Assembly (NCBI RefSeq): GCF_014385095.1
Contig: NZ_JACRTC010000003.1
Span: forward strand, 62,001-126,000
Length of the DNA: 64,000 bases
Direction of reading: 5' to 3'
Source: Zongyangia hominis
GTDB lineage: Bacteria; Bacillota; Clostridia; Oscillospirales; Ruminococcaceae
In this document: positions 25,248 through 32,364 of the stretch, in pieces
How positions within the stretch are numbered: position 1 is the first letter of the stretch
How the letters are laid out: the number at the start of each line of letters is the position of its first letter
Program-made: the position numbers and the translations under genes
The notes under the pieces: model-generated
Told to the model about the DNA's origin: nothing
Databases searched by the model: none
The model's input: only the letters and a program-made list of their open reading frames with translations

Positions 25248-25609
25248 CGCTGAGGCCTCATCACGGCCTTTGCATCCGCCATTTTGCAGGGAAGGGATAC
25301 AGCCCCGCCTTTGTCAAACGGATGGCCGAAGTGATCGAGGAGCTTCGCCGGAACCCGGGACAGCCCATTTTTTTGCGCAGCGGGGCGGACGTGCTGTGCG
25401 CGGCGTGCCCCCACCGGCGGGAAGAGGGCTGCGCGTCGGGCCAAAAGCCGGTGGACTACGACGCTACCTGTCTCAAGCTGTGCGGGTTAAAAGAGGGCGC
25501 GGTCCTCTCCTGGGAAGCCTACGCCAAGCGGGTGGAGGAAGCGGTCATCGCGCCGGGACGGCTGGAGGAAGTATGCAAGGGATGCCAGTGGATAGCGCTG
25601 TGCAGATAA
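25241..25609 (+). CDS. DUF1284 cysteine-rich protein
   Basis: 122 residues. The N-terminal LRPHHGLCIRHFAGKGYS is the DUF1284 signature, followed by several cysteines (CAACPHRREEGC, CLKLCGL, CKGCQWIALC) suitable for a metal or Fe-S site. Function is unknown. ATG 25241 lies inside the end of bioY (stop 25245-25247), so translation is coupled and the pair is biotin-controlled through the same promoter. That suggests, but does not show, a biotin-linked role. Confidence 0.85.
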   Translation: MVTLRPHHGLCIRHFAGKGYSPAFVKRMAEVIEELRRNPGQPIFLRSGADVLCAACPHRREEGCASGQKPVDYDATCLKLCGLKEGAVLSWEAYAKRVEEAVIAPGRLEEVCKGCQWIALCR

Positions 25610-25641
25610 AAAGAGGAAAGCTAGATAGCTTCCCTCTTTTT
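25610..25641. terminator. Convergent terminator after DUF1284
   Basis: AAGAGGAAAGCTA/TAGCTTCCCTCTT hairpin with flanking A and T runs; its right edge overlaps the stop of the small leftward gene. Confidence 0.8.
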
Positions 25642-25801
25642 AATCTTTGTAGACGAGCTGTTTTAGCCGTTTCTCCCGTAATATATCTTCCTCCAAATCG
25701 ATGTAAATACATTCGTTGCAGCAGCCGAAGATATGGAGGGAGGATAAGCGGCAGACACCCTCATTCCAATAGATACAAAAAATATTGTCGCAATGGGGCG
25801 T
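25640..25801 (-). pseudogene. Small Cys-rich protein with no normal start codon
   Basis: Leftward codons from 25792 to the stop at 25640 encode 50 residues beginning CDNIFCIYWNEGVC and including FGCCNECIYIDLEED and a basic end. The C-x4-C, C, CC-x2-C pattern resembles a small Clostridia family I remember as starting M-x-CDNIFC, so the body looks genuine. In this frame no ATG, GTG or TTG lies between the upstream stop (25808-25810) and the first Cys; only ACG at 25801 is near. Either a rare start is used or the 5' end was lost when the AT-rich DNA to the right arrived. Confidence 0.5.
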
Positions 25802-25812
25802 GGTTTTTCACT

Positions 25813-25841
25813 ATTGTAACAAAACACTGGTAAAAATACAA
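25813..25841 (-). promoter_or_regulatory. Leftward promoter at the AT-rich island
   Basis: On the minus strand TTGTAT, 17-bp spacer, TACAAT. The -35 lies inside the 30-bp palindrome. The predicted start near 25806 would leave almost no leader for the Cys-rich reading frame. Confidence 0.5.
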
Positions 25842-25862
25842 CAGAAATTTCTGTTGTATTTT
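25833..25862. promoter_or_regulatory. Perfect 30-bp palindrome, candidate operator
   Basis: AAAATACAACAGAAA (25833-25847) followed directly by its exact inverse (25848-25862). It contains TTGTAT on both strands, so it may supply -35 elements both ways (rightward TACAAT at 25880-25885, spacer 20). Candidate site for the small ribbon-helix-helix-like protein encoded next to it. Confidence 0.65.
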
Positions 25863-25910
25863 ATTTTTCTGGTTTGTTTTACAATAAGACAAACACAGGG
25901 AGGGCTAGTC

Positions 25911-26081
25911 ATGCCATTTATTCCTAAGAAGACAAAGAATAAAGAAAAATCAAGTTATAAGACACTTTATATATCAGACAAATTGATTGAACAGATAACT
26001 GCCATTGCGAAAGAAAATAACACTAGTTTTAACAATGTTGTTGTAAGTATGATTGAGCATTGCTTAGAAGAGAATGAATAA
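25911..26081 (+). CDS. Small ribbon-helix-helix-like protein
   Basis: 56 residues. A basic N-tail (PKKTKNKEKSS) is followed by a strand YKTLYISD and two helices (KLIEQITAIAKENN, SFNNVVVSMIEHCLEEN), the plan of Arc/CopG-type DNA-binding dimers. The codons are clearly more AT-rich than all neighbours, as is the DNA from about 25770. GGAGGGCTAGTC precedes the ATG. With the palindrome upstream, autoregulation is likely (inference). No toxin partner is visible, so it is not called an antitoxin. Confidence 0.7.
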   Translation: MPFIPKKTKNKEKSSYKTLYISDKLIEQITAIAKENNTSFNNVVVSMIEHCLEENE

Positions 26082-26082
26082 C

Positions 26083-26116
26083 AAAAAAGCGGAAACCACT
26101 TGGTTTCCGCTTTTTT
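26083..26116. terminator. Convergent terminator (RHH gene / ppk)
   Basis: AAAAAAGCGGAAACCA pairs with TGGTTTCCGCTTTTTT; it ends exactly at the ppk stop codon. Confidence 0.9.
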
Positions 26117-28267
26117 CTATTCAAACTTTTCAGCCAGCATCCGGAAGAACCGGCCCAGCACCCGTTTCTTTTTCTTGACCGGTACCGGGGCGGGCTGTTT
26201 GGCGGCCATCTCTTTGGCCACGGCGATGAAGTATTCCTGGGAGTTGATGAGCGCCTCCCCAGGCGCCACCTGCTTTTTCAGATAGCGGCCGTCGCTTTGG
26301 AGGACCCGGGCCTTGACGTTGTCACGAAGCATGACGTCCAGGATGTGGAAGATCCGCTGCTTGACCTGGGGGCTTAATACCGGACAGGCGATCTCCACCC
26401 GGCGGTCGGTGTTGCGGGTCATCATGTCGGCGGAACCGATGTAGATTTTCGGATCGTCCCCCGCGCCGAAGATGTAGATGCGGGGATGCTCCAAGAACCG
26501 GCCCACAATGCTGGTGATGTCGATGTTGTCGGTTTTCTCCGGCACATGGGGTACGATGCAGCAGATGCCCCGGACGATCATGTGGATTTCCACCCCCGCC
26601 TGAGAGGCTTCGGCCAGCTTGTCGATGAGCAGGCGCTCGGTAATGGAGTTCATCTTGAGGACGATTTTCGCCGGTTGCCCTGCTTTTGCCTTGACGATCT
26701 CCTCGTCGATGCAGTCGAGGAGCACGTTCTTCATGGCGTGGGGGGCCACCAGCAGCTGGCGATAGCTGCCCTCCAGGTTGGCGATGGCCATATTCTTAAA
26801 GAAGATGGCGGCGTCGTTGCCAATTTCCTGGTTGGCGGTCATGAGCGAGAGGTCGGTGTAGAGTTTGGCGGTCTTTTCGTTGTAGTTGCCCGTACCCACC
26901 TGGGTGATGTACTGAATGTCCCCCTTGTCCCGCCGTGTGATCAGGCAGATTTTAGAGTGGACCTTAAAGCCCTCAAAGCCGTAGATGACCTGGCATCCTG
27001 CCTCCTCCAGCCGCTCGGACCAGTTGATGTTGTTCTCCTCGTCAAACCGGGCCCGCAGCTCCATGAGGACGGTGACGTCCTTGTTGTTTTCCGCGGCCTG
27101 GGCCAGATATTCGATGAGCTTGGCCTGGCTTGCCAGGCGGTAGATGGTGATTTTGATGGAGAGGACGTTCGGGTCGCTGGCCGATTCTCGGATCAGCTGC
27201 AAGAACGGGTCCATCTGCTCATAGGGGTAAAACAGCAGGATGTCATGGCGCAGCACCTGGGAGGTGACGCTCTCCTCCCGGTTGAGGGAGCGGGAGGGCT
27301 GGGGCTCAAAGGGCGGATAGGTGATGCGGCTGAGGGTGGTCTGGGGGAATTTGTCCTGCAAGGCAAAGATGTATCCCATGCCCAGCGGCGATTTGGAAAG
27401 GAAGACCTGCTCCTTGCGCAGGCCCAGCCGCTCGCAGAAGTAGTCGATGAGCTTTTGGTCCGCCTCCCCCTGGATTTCCATGCGCACCGGGGCCAGACGG
27501 GCCCGCTTCTTGAGCACCTTGCGCATGCGCAGGCGGAAGTCGTCGTCCACCTCGAAGCTGTCGTCCTCGGGGCTGATGTCGGCGTTGCGGGTGATGGAGA
27601 TGATCGTTTTATTGGTCAGGTCGTACATGTCGAACACCTGGGCGGCATACTCGAGAACCACCTGCTCGGTCAGGACGTAGCGCACGCTGGACCCGGGCAG
27701 GAAGATCACCTTGGGCAGGGAGGTGGGCACCGGGATGATGCCGTAGGTCTCCCCTCCCTTGTCTTTGAGCATAACGGCGATATAGAGCGCCTTATTTTCC
27801 AGATGGGGGAAGGGATGATGGCTGTCCACCACCTGGGGGGAGAGAATGGGGAGAATATAAGTCTTCCAATATTTCTCGATGTATTTTTTCTCCGAGCTTT
27901 CCAGCTCTTTGATGGAGAGGTTGGAGATGTCGTGCTGGCGCAGCCGCTCCTCGATCTCGGCAAAGGATTTGTCCTTTTGCTTGCACAGGGCCGGTACCGC
28001 CTTAAAGATGTTGGAAAGCTGCTCCTTGGGGGTGAGCCCCGTCTTGTTGTCGATGTGCTCCTCCTTGAGCAGCGCCATATCGAATAGGCTCCCCACCCGG
28101 ATCATGAAAAATTCATCCAGGTTGCTCGTAAAGATGGAGACGAATTTGAGCCGCTCATACAGCGGCACCTCCGGGTCCCGGGATTCCTCCAGAACCCTTT
28201 CGTTGAACCGCAACCAGGATAGCTCCCGGTCCTGGGTATAACTGAAGTCCTCGTGCAATTTGGCCAC
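26117..28267 (-). CDS. ppk1: Polyphosphate kinase 1
   Basis: Makes polyphosphate from ATP (reversible). 716 residues, full length: the N-domain (RELSWLRFNERVLEES, NLDEFFMIRVGS), the head domain, and the catalytic domain with GFKVHSKICLITRR (phospho-His region), TGNYNEKTAKLYTDL and IGSADMMTRNTDRRVEIACP. The start is GTG 28267, since AAAGGAG lies 8-9 bases upstream; the frame continues further up without a better site. There is no ppx in the window. A possible promoter (TTGCAA-18-TAATAT, minus strand) is at 28349-28378. Confidence 0.95.
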   Translation of the reverse strand: MAKLHEDFSYTQDRELSWLRFNERVLEESRDPEVPLYERLKFVSIFTSNLDEFFMIRVGSLFDMALLKEEHIDNKTGLTPKEQLSNIFKAVPALCKQKDKSFAEIEERLRQHDISNLSIKELESSEKKYIEKYWKTYILPILSPQVVDSHHPFPHLENKALYIAVMLKDKGGETYGIIPVPTSLPKVIFLPGSSVRYVLTEQVVLEYAAQVFDMYDLTNKTIISITRNADISPEDDSFEVDDDFRLRMRKVLKKRARLAPVRMEIQGEADQKLIDYFCERLGLRKEQVFLSKSPLGMGYIFALQDKFPQTTLSRITYPPFEPQPSRSLNREESVTSQVLRHDILLFYPYEQMDPFLQLIRESASDPNVLSIKITIYRLASQAKLIEYLAQAAENNKDVTVLMELRARFDEENNINWSERLEEAGCQVIYGFEGFKVHSKICLITRRDKGDIQYITQVGTGNYNEKTAKLYTDLSLMTANQEIGNDAAIFFKNMAIANLEGSYRQLLVAPHAMKNVLLDCIDEEIVKAKAGQPAKIVLKMNSITERLLIDKLAEASQAGVEIHMIVRGICCIVPHVPEKTDNIDITSIVGRFLEHPRIYIFGAGDDPKIYIGSADMMTRNTDRRVEIACPVLSPQVKQRIFHILDVMLRDNVKARVLQSDGRYLKKQVAPGEALINSQEYFIAVAKEMAAKQPAPVPVKKKKRVLGRFFRMLAEKFE

Positions 28268-28348
28268 TGTGATCCACTCCTTTGTACTGCGGGGATGCCC
28301 CGGCGGAAACTCGCGCCTTGGGCAGGTCGCCAAGGGACAATTTCCTAT

Positions 28349-28378
28349 ATATTACCTATTGTACCATATGTTTTGCAA
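28349..28378 (-). promoter_or_regulatory. Possible promoter of ppk1
   Basis: On the minus strand TTGCAA (28378-28373), 18-bp spacer, TAATAT (28354-28349). The region is AT-rich and other pairs are possible. Confidence 0.4.
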
Positions 28379-28485
28379 TCGAACCATTGTAAAATTTACG
28401 CGAATTTTTCATTGGAATCTGTGAAATCACACAAAAATAGAAGGGAAGATTGATTTTATTCTGTAAATACTGCTGGAGGCTTGTC

Positions 28486-28514
28486 TTGCCACGGCCTCCA
28501 TTTTTCCGTATACT
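28486..28514 (+). promoter_or_regulatory. Promoter of the MmcQ/YjbR gene
   Basis: TTGCCA (28486-28491), 17-bp spacer, TATACT (28509-28514). Confidence 0.7.
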
Positions 28515-28540
28515 GGACGAGGGAAAGGGGAATGCATGTC

Positions 28541-28903
28541 ATGAAAACCAAAGAGGAGGCCGTCGGGTTCTGTCTGACCTATCCGGACGCCTACGAGGAC
28601 TATCCGTTTGAGGGCGGGGAATGGACGGTGATGCGCCACAAGTCCAACAAAAAGTCCTTCTGCCTGATCTTCGAGCGGGAGGGGCGCATTTGGCTCAACC
28701 TCAAGTGCGAACCCATGCGGGCTGATTTTCTCCGCCGGGCGTATCTTGCGGTGATTCCGGCTTATCATATGAATAAGGTGCATTGGAACTCCGTCATCCT
28801 AGACGGCTCCGTGCCGGAGGAGGAGATCGAAAGCATGATCACCCACAGCTACGAGCTCACTTCCCCCCGGCGCCCGGCCCCCCGCCAAAAGGCCACCAGG
28901 TGA
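28541..28903 (+). CDS. MmcQ/YjbR family DNA-binding-fold protein
   Basis: 120 residues of the MmcQ/YjbR family (CyaY-like fold): KEEAVGFCLTYPDAYEDYPF, WTVMRHKSNKKSFCLIFER, LNLKCEPMRADFLR and HMNKVHWNSVILDG are the conserved stretches. The family is often annotated DNA-binding from structure; no function is proven. ATG 28541 gives the better spacing to AAAGGGG than the ATG at 28532. It is a lone gene with its own promoter, ending before a GC-rich empty stretch. Confidence 0.85.
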   Translation: MKTKEEAVGFCLTYPDAYEDYPFEGGEWTVMRHKSNKKSFCLIFEREGRIWLNLKCEPMRADFLRRAYLAVIPAYHMNKVHWNSVILDGSVPEEEIESMITHSYELTSPRRPAPRQKATR

Positions 28904-29285
28904 CGGGCCCGGGAGGCGGCCCAGTTGCGCCGCTGGTGATGGGCTGGGGCTGGCGCCGCCGGTCCAAACCGTGAACTGCGAAGGGCCGCGCTCGGGCCGA
29001 CCAAGCCATGTGGTCCGTCGCGTCTGGGAACTGTGCTGCGGGAAAGCCGGCCTTCGGACCGGACAAGCCGTGTGGCCGAAATGGTCCGCCGCGTCTGCGG
29101 ATCGCACCACGCCGGGAGCAGGCCCCCCGCCCAATCGGGCCCAACGGTGGAAACCGCTCCTTGGCTTGTAAACTGCGCTGCGCTGAGAGCCTGCGCTCGG
29201 GCCGGGCGGGGCCACAGAGAAAACCGTCCGTCTGGCGCAAACCGGCGTGGGGCCGGGCGTCTGTCCTCAAACCGTACGGGCTCAC
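28904..29285. other. GC-rich intergenic stretch with degenerate repeats
   Basis: No credible gene. Related segments recur, for example AAGCCATGTGG with CCGTCGCGTCTG (about 29002-29028) and AAGCCGTGTGG with CCGCCGCGTCTG (about 29066-29098), and GCTCGGGCCG twice. It looks like a decayed or dispersed repeat rather than coding sequence. Confidence 0.5.
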
Positions 29286-29300
29286 TGTGACAAGGTCACA
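29286..29300. promoter_or_regulatory. TGTGA-N5-TCACA palindrome upstream of tlpA-like gene
   Basis: TGTGACAAGGTCACA is a perfect 5-bp inverted repeat, just upstream of the -35. It is like a Crp-family half-site pair but with 5 rather than 6 bases between, so the regulator is uncertain. Confidence 0.4.
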
Positions 29301-29308
29301 TAAAGGGA

Positions 29309-29338
29309 TTGCCGGAAGCCCTACAATAATAGTATAAT
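29309..29338 (+). promoter_or_regulatory. Promoter of the TlpA-CXXC-ferredoxin operon
   Basis: TTGCCG (29309-29314), 18-bp spacer, TATAAT (29333-29338). Confidence 0.65.
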
Positions 29339-29384
29339 ATCCCCAATTCCGAAATGAAACCCCTGTTAGGAAAGGAGTTACCCC

Positions 29385-30002
29385 ATGAAAACAAAACTGC
29401 TGATCGGAGTGCTTTGCCTCTCCTTTTTGCTCACCCTGTTCGCCGGGTGCGCAAAAAAGGAGGAGAGCTCCTCATCCTCCGTACCCCAGACGAGCCAGAG
29501 CGGCGAAAGCGGCGCTTCCAGCGCGTCCCAGTCCACCTCCGGGGAGGACATCGGCGACTTTTCCGCCGTGGATTTGGAAGGCAACACCGTGACCCGGGAC
29601 ATCTTCTCCGGCCACAAGGTGACGCTGGTCAACGTCTGGGCTACTTGGTGCGGCTGGTGCCTCAAGGAGATGCCCGAGCTCCAGGAGCTCAGTGAGGAAC
29701 TCAAGGAAAAAGGCGTACAGATCGTGGGCATCGCCGCCGACGCTGGCACCGCGGAGGAGGTAAGCGAGGAGCAGCTGCCGGTGGTCAAAGAGGTACTCGA
29801 CCAGACCGGCGTCACTTATCCCATCCTCATCCCCGATGCGGTCCTTTTAAACGGGCGTCTGAGCACCGTCACCGGACTCCCCGAGACCTTCTTTGTCGAC
29901 GAAAACGGCAAGATCCTCACCGTGTTTAAGATGGGTTATCAGGACAAGGAGGGGTGGCTCAAGACCATCGACAAAGCCCTCAAACAGGTGGGGGAGGGAT
30001 AA
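29385..30002 (+). CDS. TlpA-like thioredoxin-fold lipoprotein
   Basis: 205 residues. A lipoprotein signal (charged start, hydrophobic run, lipobox LFAGC at about residue 22) is followed by a Ser-rich linker and a TlpA/ResA-type thioredoxin fold with active site WATWCGWCLKEMPEL and GLPETFFVDENGK. It would sit on the outer face of the membrane as a thiol oxidoreductase. RBS AGGAAAGGAG. First of three tightly packed genes with a CXXC peptide and a NapH-like ferredoxin, suggesting electron delivery from the membrane ferredoxin to the external thioredoxin, CcdA-like in purpose (inference). Confidence 0.92.
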   Translation: MKTKLLIGVLCLSFLLTLFAGCAKKEESSSSSVPQTSQSGESGASSASQSTSGEDIGDFSAVDLEGNTVTRDIFSGHKVTLVNVWATWCGWCLKEMPELQELSEELKEKGVQIVGIAADAGTAEEVSEEQLPVVKEVLDQTGVTYPILIPDAVLLNGRLSTVTGLPETFFVDENGKILTVFKMGYQDKEGWLKTIDKALKQVGEG

Positions 30003-30004
30003 GC

Positions 30005-30145
30005 GTGAAGCGACGTTTCATCCTCCCCGGCATCGTCCTCACCCTGGGCGTCCTCATGATCGCGCTGGGAATCTATCGAGGGGAGATGGCCGTGGTCTTC
30101 CAAAAGGCCGTCAACCTGTGTCTGGAGTGTATCGGCATTGGCTAA
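30005..30145 (+). CDS. CD1871A-type single-pass CXXC peptide
   Basis: 46 residues: one membrane helix (FILPGIVLTLGVLMIALGIY) and a C-terminal AVNLCLECIGIG with a CxxC. It matches the small CD1871A-family CXXC proteins that accompany TlpA and 4Fe-4S membrane genes in Clostridia. GTG 30005 is two bases after the tlpA-like stop. It overlaps the next gene by 8 bases. A redox relay role is inferred from neighbours. Confidence 0.82.
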   Translation: MKRRFILPGIVLTLGVLMIALGIYRGEMAVVFQKAVNLCLECIGIG

Positions 30146-31052
30146 AATCAAGCGGCAGCACAAGCGCCTGGGCGTCCAGACCCTGTGGGCGCTGGCGTCC
30201 AACAGCTATCTCATCGGGTTTATGAAGGGGAAGATCTACAAAGGCCCGATCAAAAACCTATGCGTGCCGGGGCTCAACTGCTACTCCTGCCCCGGCGCGC
30301 TGGGCGCCTGCCCCATCGGCGCCCTCCAGGCGGTCATCGGCAGCCGCAACTACAAGTTCGCCTTTTACGTGGTGGGTTTTCTCATGGCGGTGGGCGCCGT
30401 CTGCGGACGGTTTGTCTGCGGATGGCTGTGCCCCTTCGGCTGGATCCAGGAGCTGCTCCACAAAATCCCGTTCCCGAAAAAGATCCGCTCCTTCCGGGGG
30501 GACCGGGCCCTTCGATGGCTCAAATATGTAATTTTGGCCGTCTTCGTCATCCTGCTCCCCCTCTTTGTGGTGGACTTTCTCGGCCAGGGCAAGCCCTATT
30601 TCTGCAAACTGATCTGTCCGGCCGGCACCTTGGAGGGCGGGATCCCCATGGTGGCCCTCAACGAGGGGCTGCGAAGCGCCATCGGCTGGCTCTACGCCTG
30701 GAAAGTGGCCATTCTGGCGGCGGTGGTCTTCCTCTCCATCCTCCTCTACCGCCCCTTCTGCAAATACCTGTGCCCCTTAGGCGCCATCTACGGGGTGATG
30801 AATCCCATTTCCTTCTACCGCCTGCGGGTGGATGAGGAAAAATGCATCCGCTGCGGCAAATGCGCCCGGGTGTGCCCCATGCAGGTGGACCCGGTGCGGA
30901 CTCCCAACGCCTTGGAATGCATCCGCTGCGACATTTGCCGGGACGCGTGTCCCACCGGCGCCATCTCCACCGGCTTCCGGGTGGGGGTGGACAGCAAGCG
31001 GCTTGTAGGCGTGGAGCTGACCATCGACAAAAAGGAAGAACAATCATCTTGA
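30138..31052 (+). CDS. Membrane 4Fe-4S ferredoxin, NapH/CcoG-like
   Basis: 304 residues with about four or five membrane helices. Polyferredoxin NapH-type motifs are CYSCPGALGACPIGALQA, CGRFVCGWLCPFGWIQELL, CKLICPAGTLEGG and CKYLCPLGAIYG. Two ferredoxin clusters follow: CIRCGKCARVCPMQ and CIRCDICRDACPTGAI. It carries electrons across or along the membrane. TTG 30138 is used (GGAG 10 bases upstream), overlapping the CXXC peptide gene. The partner dehydrogenase or acceptor is not in the window except the TlpA lipoprotein. Confidence 0.9.
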   Translation: MAKIKRQHKRLGVQTLWALASNSYLIGFMKGKIYKGPIKNLCVPGLNCYSCPGALGACPIGALQAVIGSRNYKFAFYVVGFLMAVGAVCGRFVCGWLCPFGWIQELLHKIPFPKKIRSFRGDRALRWLKYVILAVFVILLPLFVVDFLGQGKPYFCKLICPAGTLEGGIPMVALNEGLRSAIGWLYAWKVAILAAVVFLSILLYRPFCKYLCPLGAIYGVMNPISFYRLRVDEEKCIRCGKCARVCPMQVDPVRTPNALECIRCDICRDACPTGAISTGFRVGVDSKRLVGVELTIDKKEEQSS

Positions 31053-31077
31053 CATATGGGCATATGCACGTTATACT
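31049..31077 (+). promoter_or_regulatory. Promoter of the DUF134-Mrp-NifX operon
   Basis: Perfect TTGACA (31049-31054), 17-bp spacer, TATACT (31072-31077). It starts inside the last codons of the ferredoxin gene. Confidence 0.85.
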
Positions 31078-31103
31078 ATGTTTTAGCGTGCATATGCCCA
31101 TAT
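31054..31103. promoter_or_regulatory. 17-bp perfect inverted repeat spanning the -10, candidate DUF134 operator
   Basis: ATATGGGCATATGCACG (31054-31070) and its exact inverse CGTGCATATGCCCATAT (31087-31103), 16 bp apart. The left arm fills the promoter spacer and the right arm covers the transcription start. The encoded DUF134 protein is a helix-turn-helix protein, so autoregulation is likely (inference). As RNA the part after the start could not form the full hairpin, so a DNA role is favoured. Confidence 0.7.
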
Positions 31104-31164
31104 TTTGACGGCGCGGCACCCTGGTGGAAGACACTGGGAAGCGTCGGCGGAAGGGAGGCTTCCC

Positions 31165-31521
31165 ATGCCAAAGAGTAAATGCAGGCGGGTCTGCGCCGAG
31201 CCGGAAAAATTCTGCTTTGTCCCAGAAAACGGGACGGGGGAGGAAAACCGGTTGAGCGTGGACGAACTGGAGTCCTTACGCCTGTGCGATCTGGAGGGGA
31301 TGGACCAGGACACGGCCGCCCAAAGGATGGGAGTGTCCCGGGGAACCTTTCAGCGCATCCTGTACGCGGCGCGCAAACAGGTGGCCGACGCGCTGTGCCA
31401 CGGCAAGTCCATCCGCATCGGCGGGGGCAATTATCAGGTGGCACAGACCGAATGCCAGTGTCCCGGCGTGTGCGCCCGGTGCAGATTTTTAAGCGATGAA
31501 AAACCAAAGGAGTTGGAATAA
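31165..31521 (+). CDS. DUF134 helix-turn-helix regulator
   Basis: 118 residues. The N-terminal SKCRRVCAEPEKFCFVP and LSVDELESLRLCDLEGMDQ are DUF134 signatures. A helix-turn-helix follows (QDTAAQRMGVSRGTFQRIL), then a Cys cluster CQCPGVCARCRF that may bind metal or an Fe-S cluster. The family typically accompanies Mrp and NifX/NafY-like genes, as here. The start follows GGGAGGCTTCCC. It probably controls its own operon through the inverted repeat at 31054-31103. Confidence 0.87.
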   Translation: MPKSKCRRVCAEPEKFCFVPENGTGEENRLSVDELESLRLCDLEGMDQDTAAQRMGVSRGTFQRILYAARKQVADALCHGKSIRIGGGNYQVAQTECQCPGVCARCRFLSDEKPKELE

Positions 31522-31524
31522 TTC

Positions 31525-32364
31525 ATGAGTGAATGTAATCACGATTGCGGCAGCTGCTCGGAAAACTGTGCCGAGCGGCAGAATCCCGCGGATTTCAAAG
31601 AGAGTCTCAATGAGATGAGCAGCGTCAAGAAGGTTATCGGCGTGGTCAGCGGCAAGGGCGGCGTGGGCAAGAGCCTGGTCACCGCCATGATGGCCGTCAC
31701 CCTCAACCGCCGGGGCTACAACACCGCCGTCCTGGACGCGGATGTCACCGGGCCCTCCATCCCCAAGGTGTTCGGGGTCAAGGAGCGGGCCCAGGCCAAT
31801 GAATTCGGCCTCCTGCCCGCCCGGACCAAGAGCGGCATCGACATCATGAGCATCAACATGCTCTTAGAAAACGACGACGACCCGGTGGTGTGGCGGGGCC
31901 CCATCATCGCGGGCACGGTCAAACAGTTTTGGACCGACGTCATCTGGACCGACGTGGACTATATGTTTGTGGACATGCCTCCGGGCACCGGCGACGTGCC
32001 GCTGACCGTTTTCCAGTCCCTGCCGCTGGACGGCATCATCATCGTCACCTCTCCCCAGGAGCTGGTGAGCATGATCGTGGCCAAAGCGGTCAACATGGCC
32101 AAGATGATGAACATCCCCATTTTGGGCGTGGTAGAGAACATGAGTTATGTACAGTGCCCCGACTGCGGCAAGAAGATCCAGGTTTTCGGCGAAAGCCACC
32201 TGGAGGAGGCCGCGGCCAAATACGATTTGCAGATTCTCGGCCGCATCCCCATGACGCCGGACCTGAGCCGGGTCTGCGACCAGGGGGTCATCGAGCTGTT
32301 TGAAGGCGACTGGATGGAACATGCCGCCGATGTCATTGAAAAGATCGAGGAGGATGCAGAGTGA
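31525..32364 (+). CDS. mrp: Mrp/NBP35-type P-loop ATPase (Fe-S carrier)
   Basis: 279 residues. An N-terminal cysteine cluster (CNHDCGSCSENC) like that of NBP35 precedes a deviant Walker A VVSGKGGVGKS, the switch LDADVTGPSIPKVFG, VDMPPGTGDVPLTVF, and CPDCGKKI (CxxC for the bridging Fe-S cluster). It is a scaffold or carrier that inserts Fe-S clusters. It starts 3 bases after the DUF134 gene and overlaps the NifX-like gene by 4 bases. Confidence 0.93.
   Translation: MSECNHDCGSCSENCAERQNPADFKESLNEMSSVKKVIGVVSGKGGVGKSLVTAMMAVTLNRRGYNTAVLDADVTGPSIPKVFGVKERAQANEFGLLPARTKSGIDIMSINMLLENDDDPVVWRGPIIAGTVKQFWTDVIWTDVDYMFVDMPPGTGDVPLTVFQSLPLDGIIIVTSPQELVSMIVAKAVNMAKMMNIPILGVVENMSYVQCPDCGKKIQVFGESHLEEAAAKYDLQILGRIPMTPDLSRVCDQGVIELFEGDWMEHAADVIEKIEEDAE

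Noticed and set aside
25911..26081. Antitoxin of a toxin-antitoxin pair
   Set aside because: No adjacent toxin-like gene; the neighbours are a Cys-rich fragment and ppk1.
26486..28087. A 533-codon plus-strand frame opposite ppk1
   Set aside because: It is the antisense shadow of ppk1, caused by GC-rich codon usage; ppk1 has all catalytic motifs.
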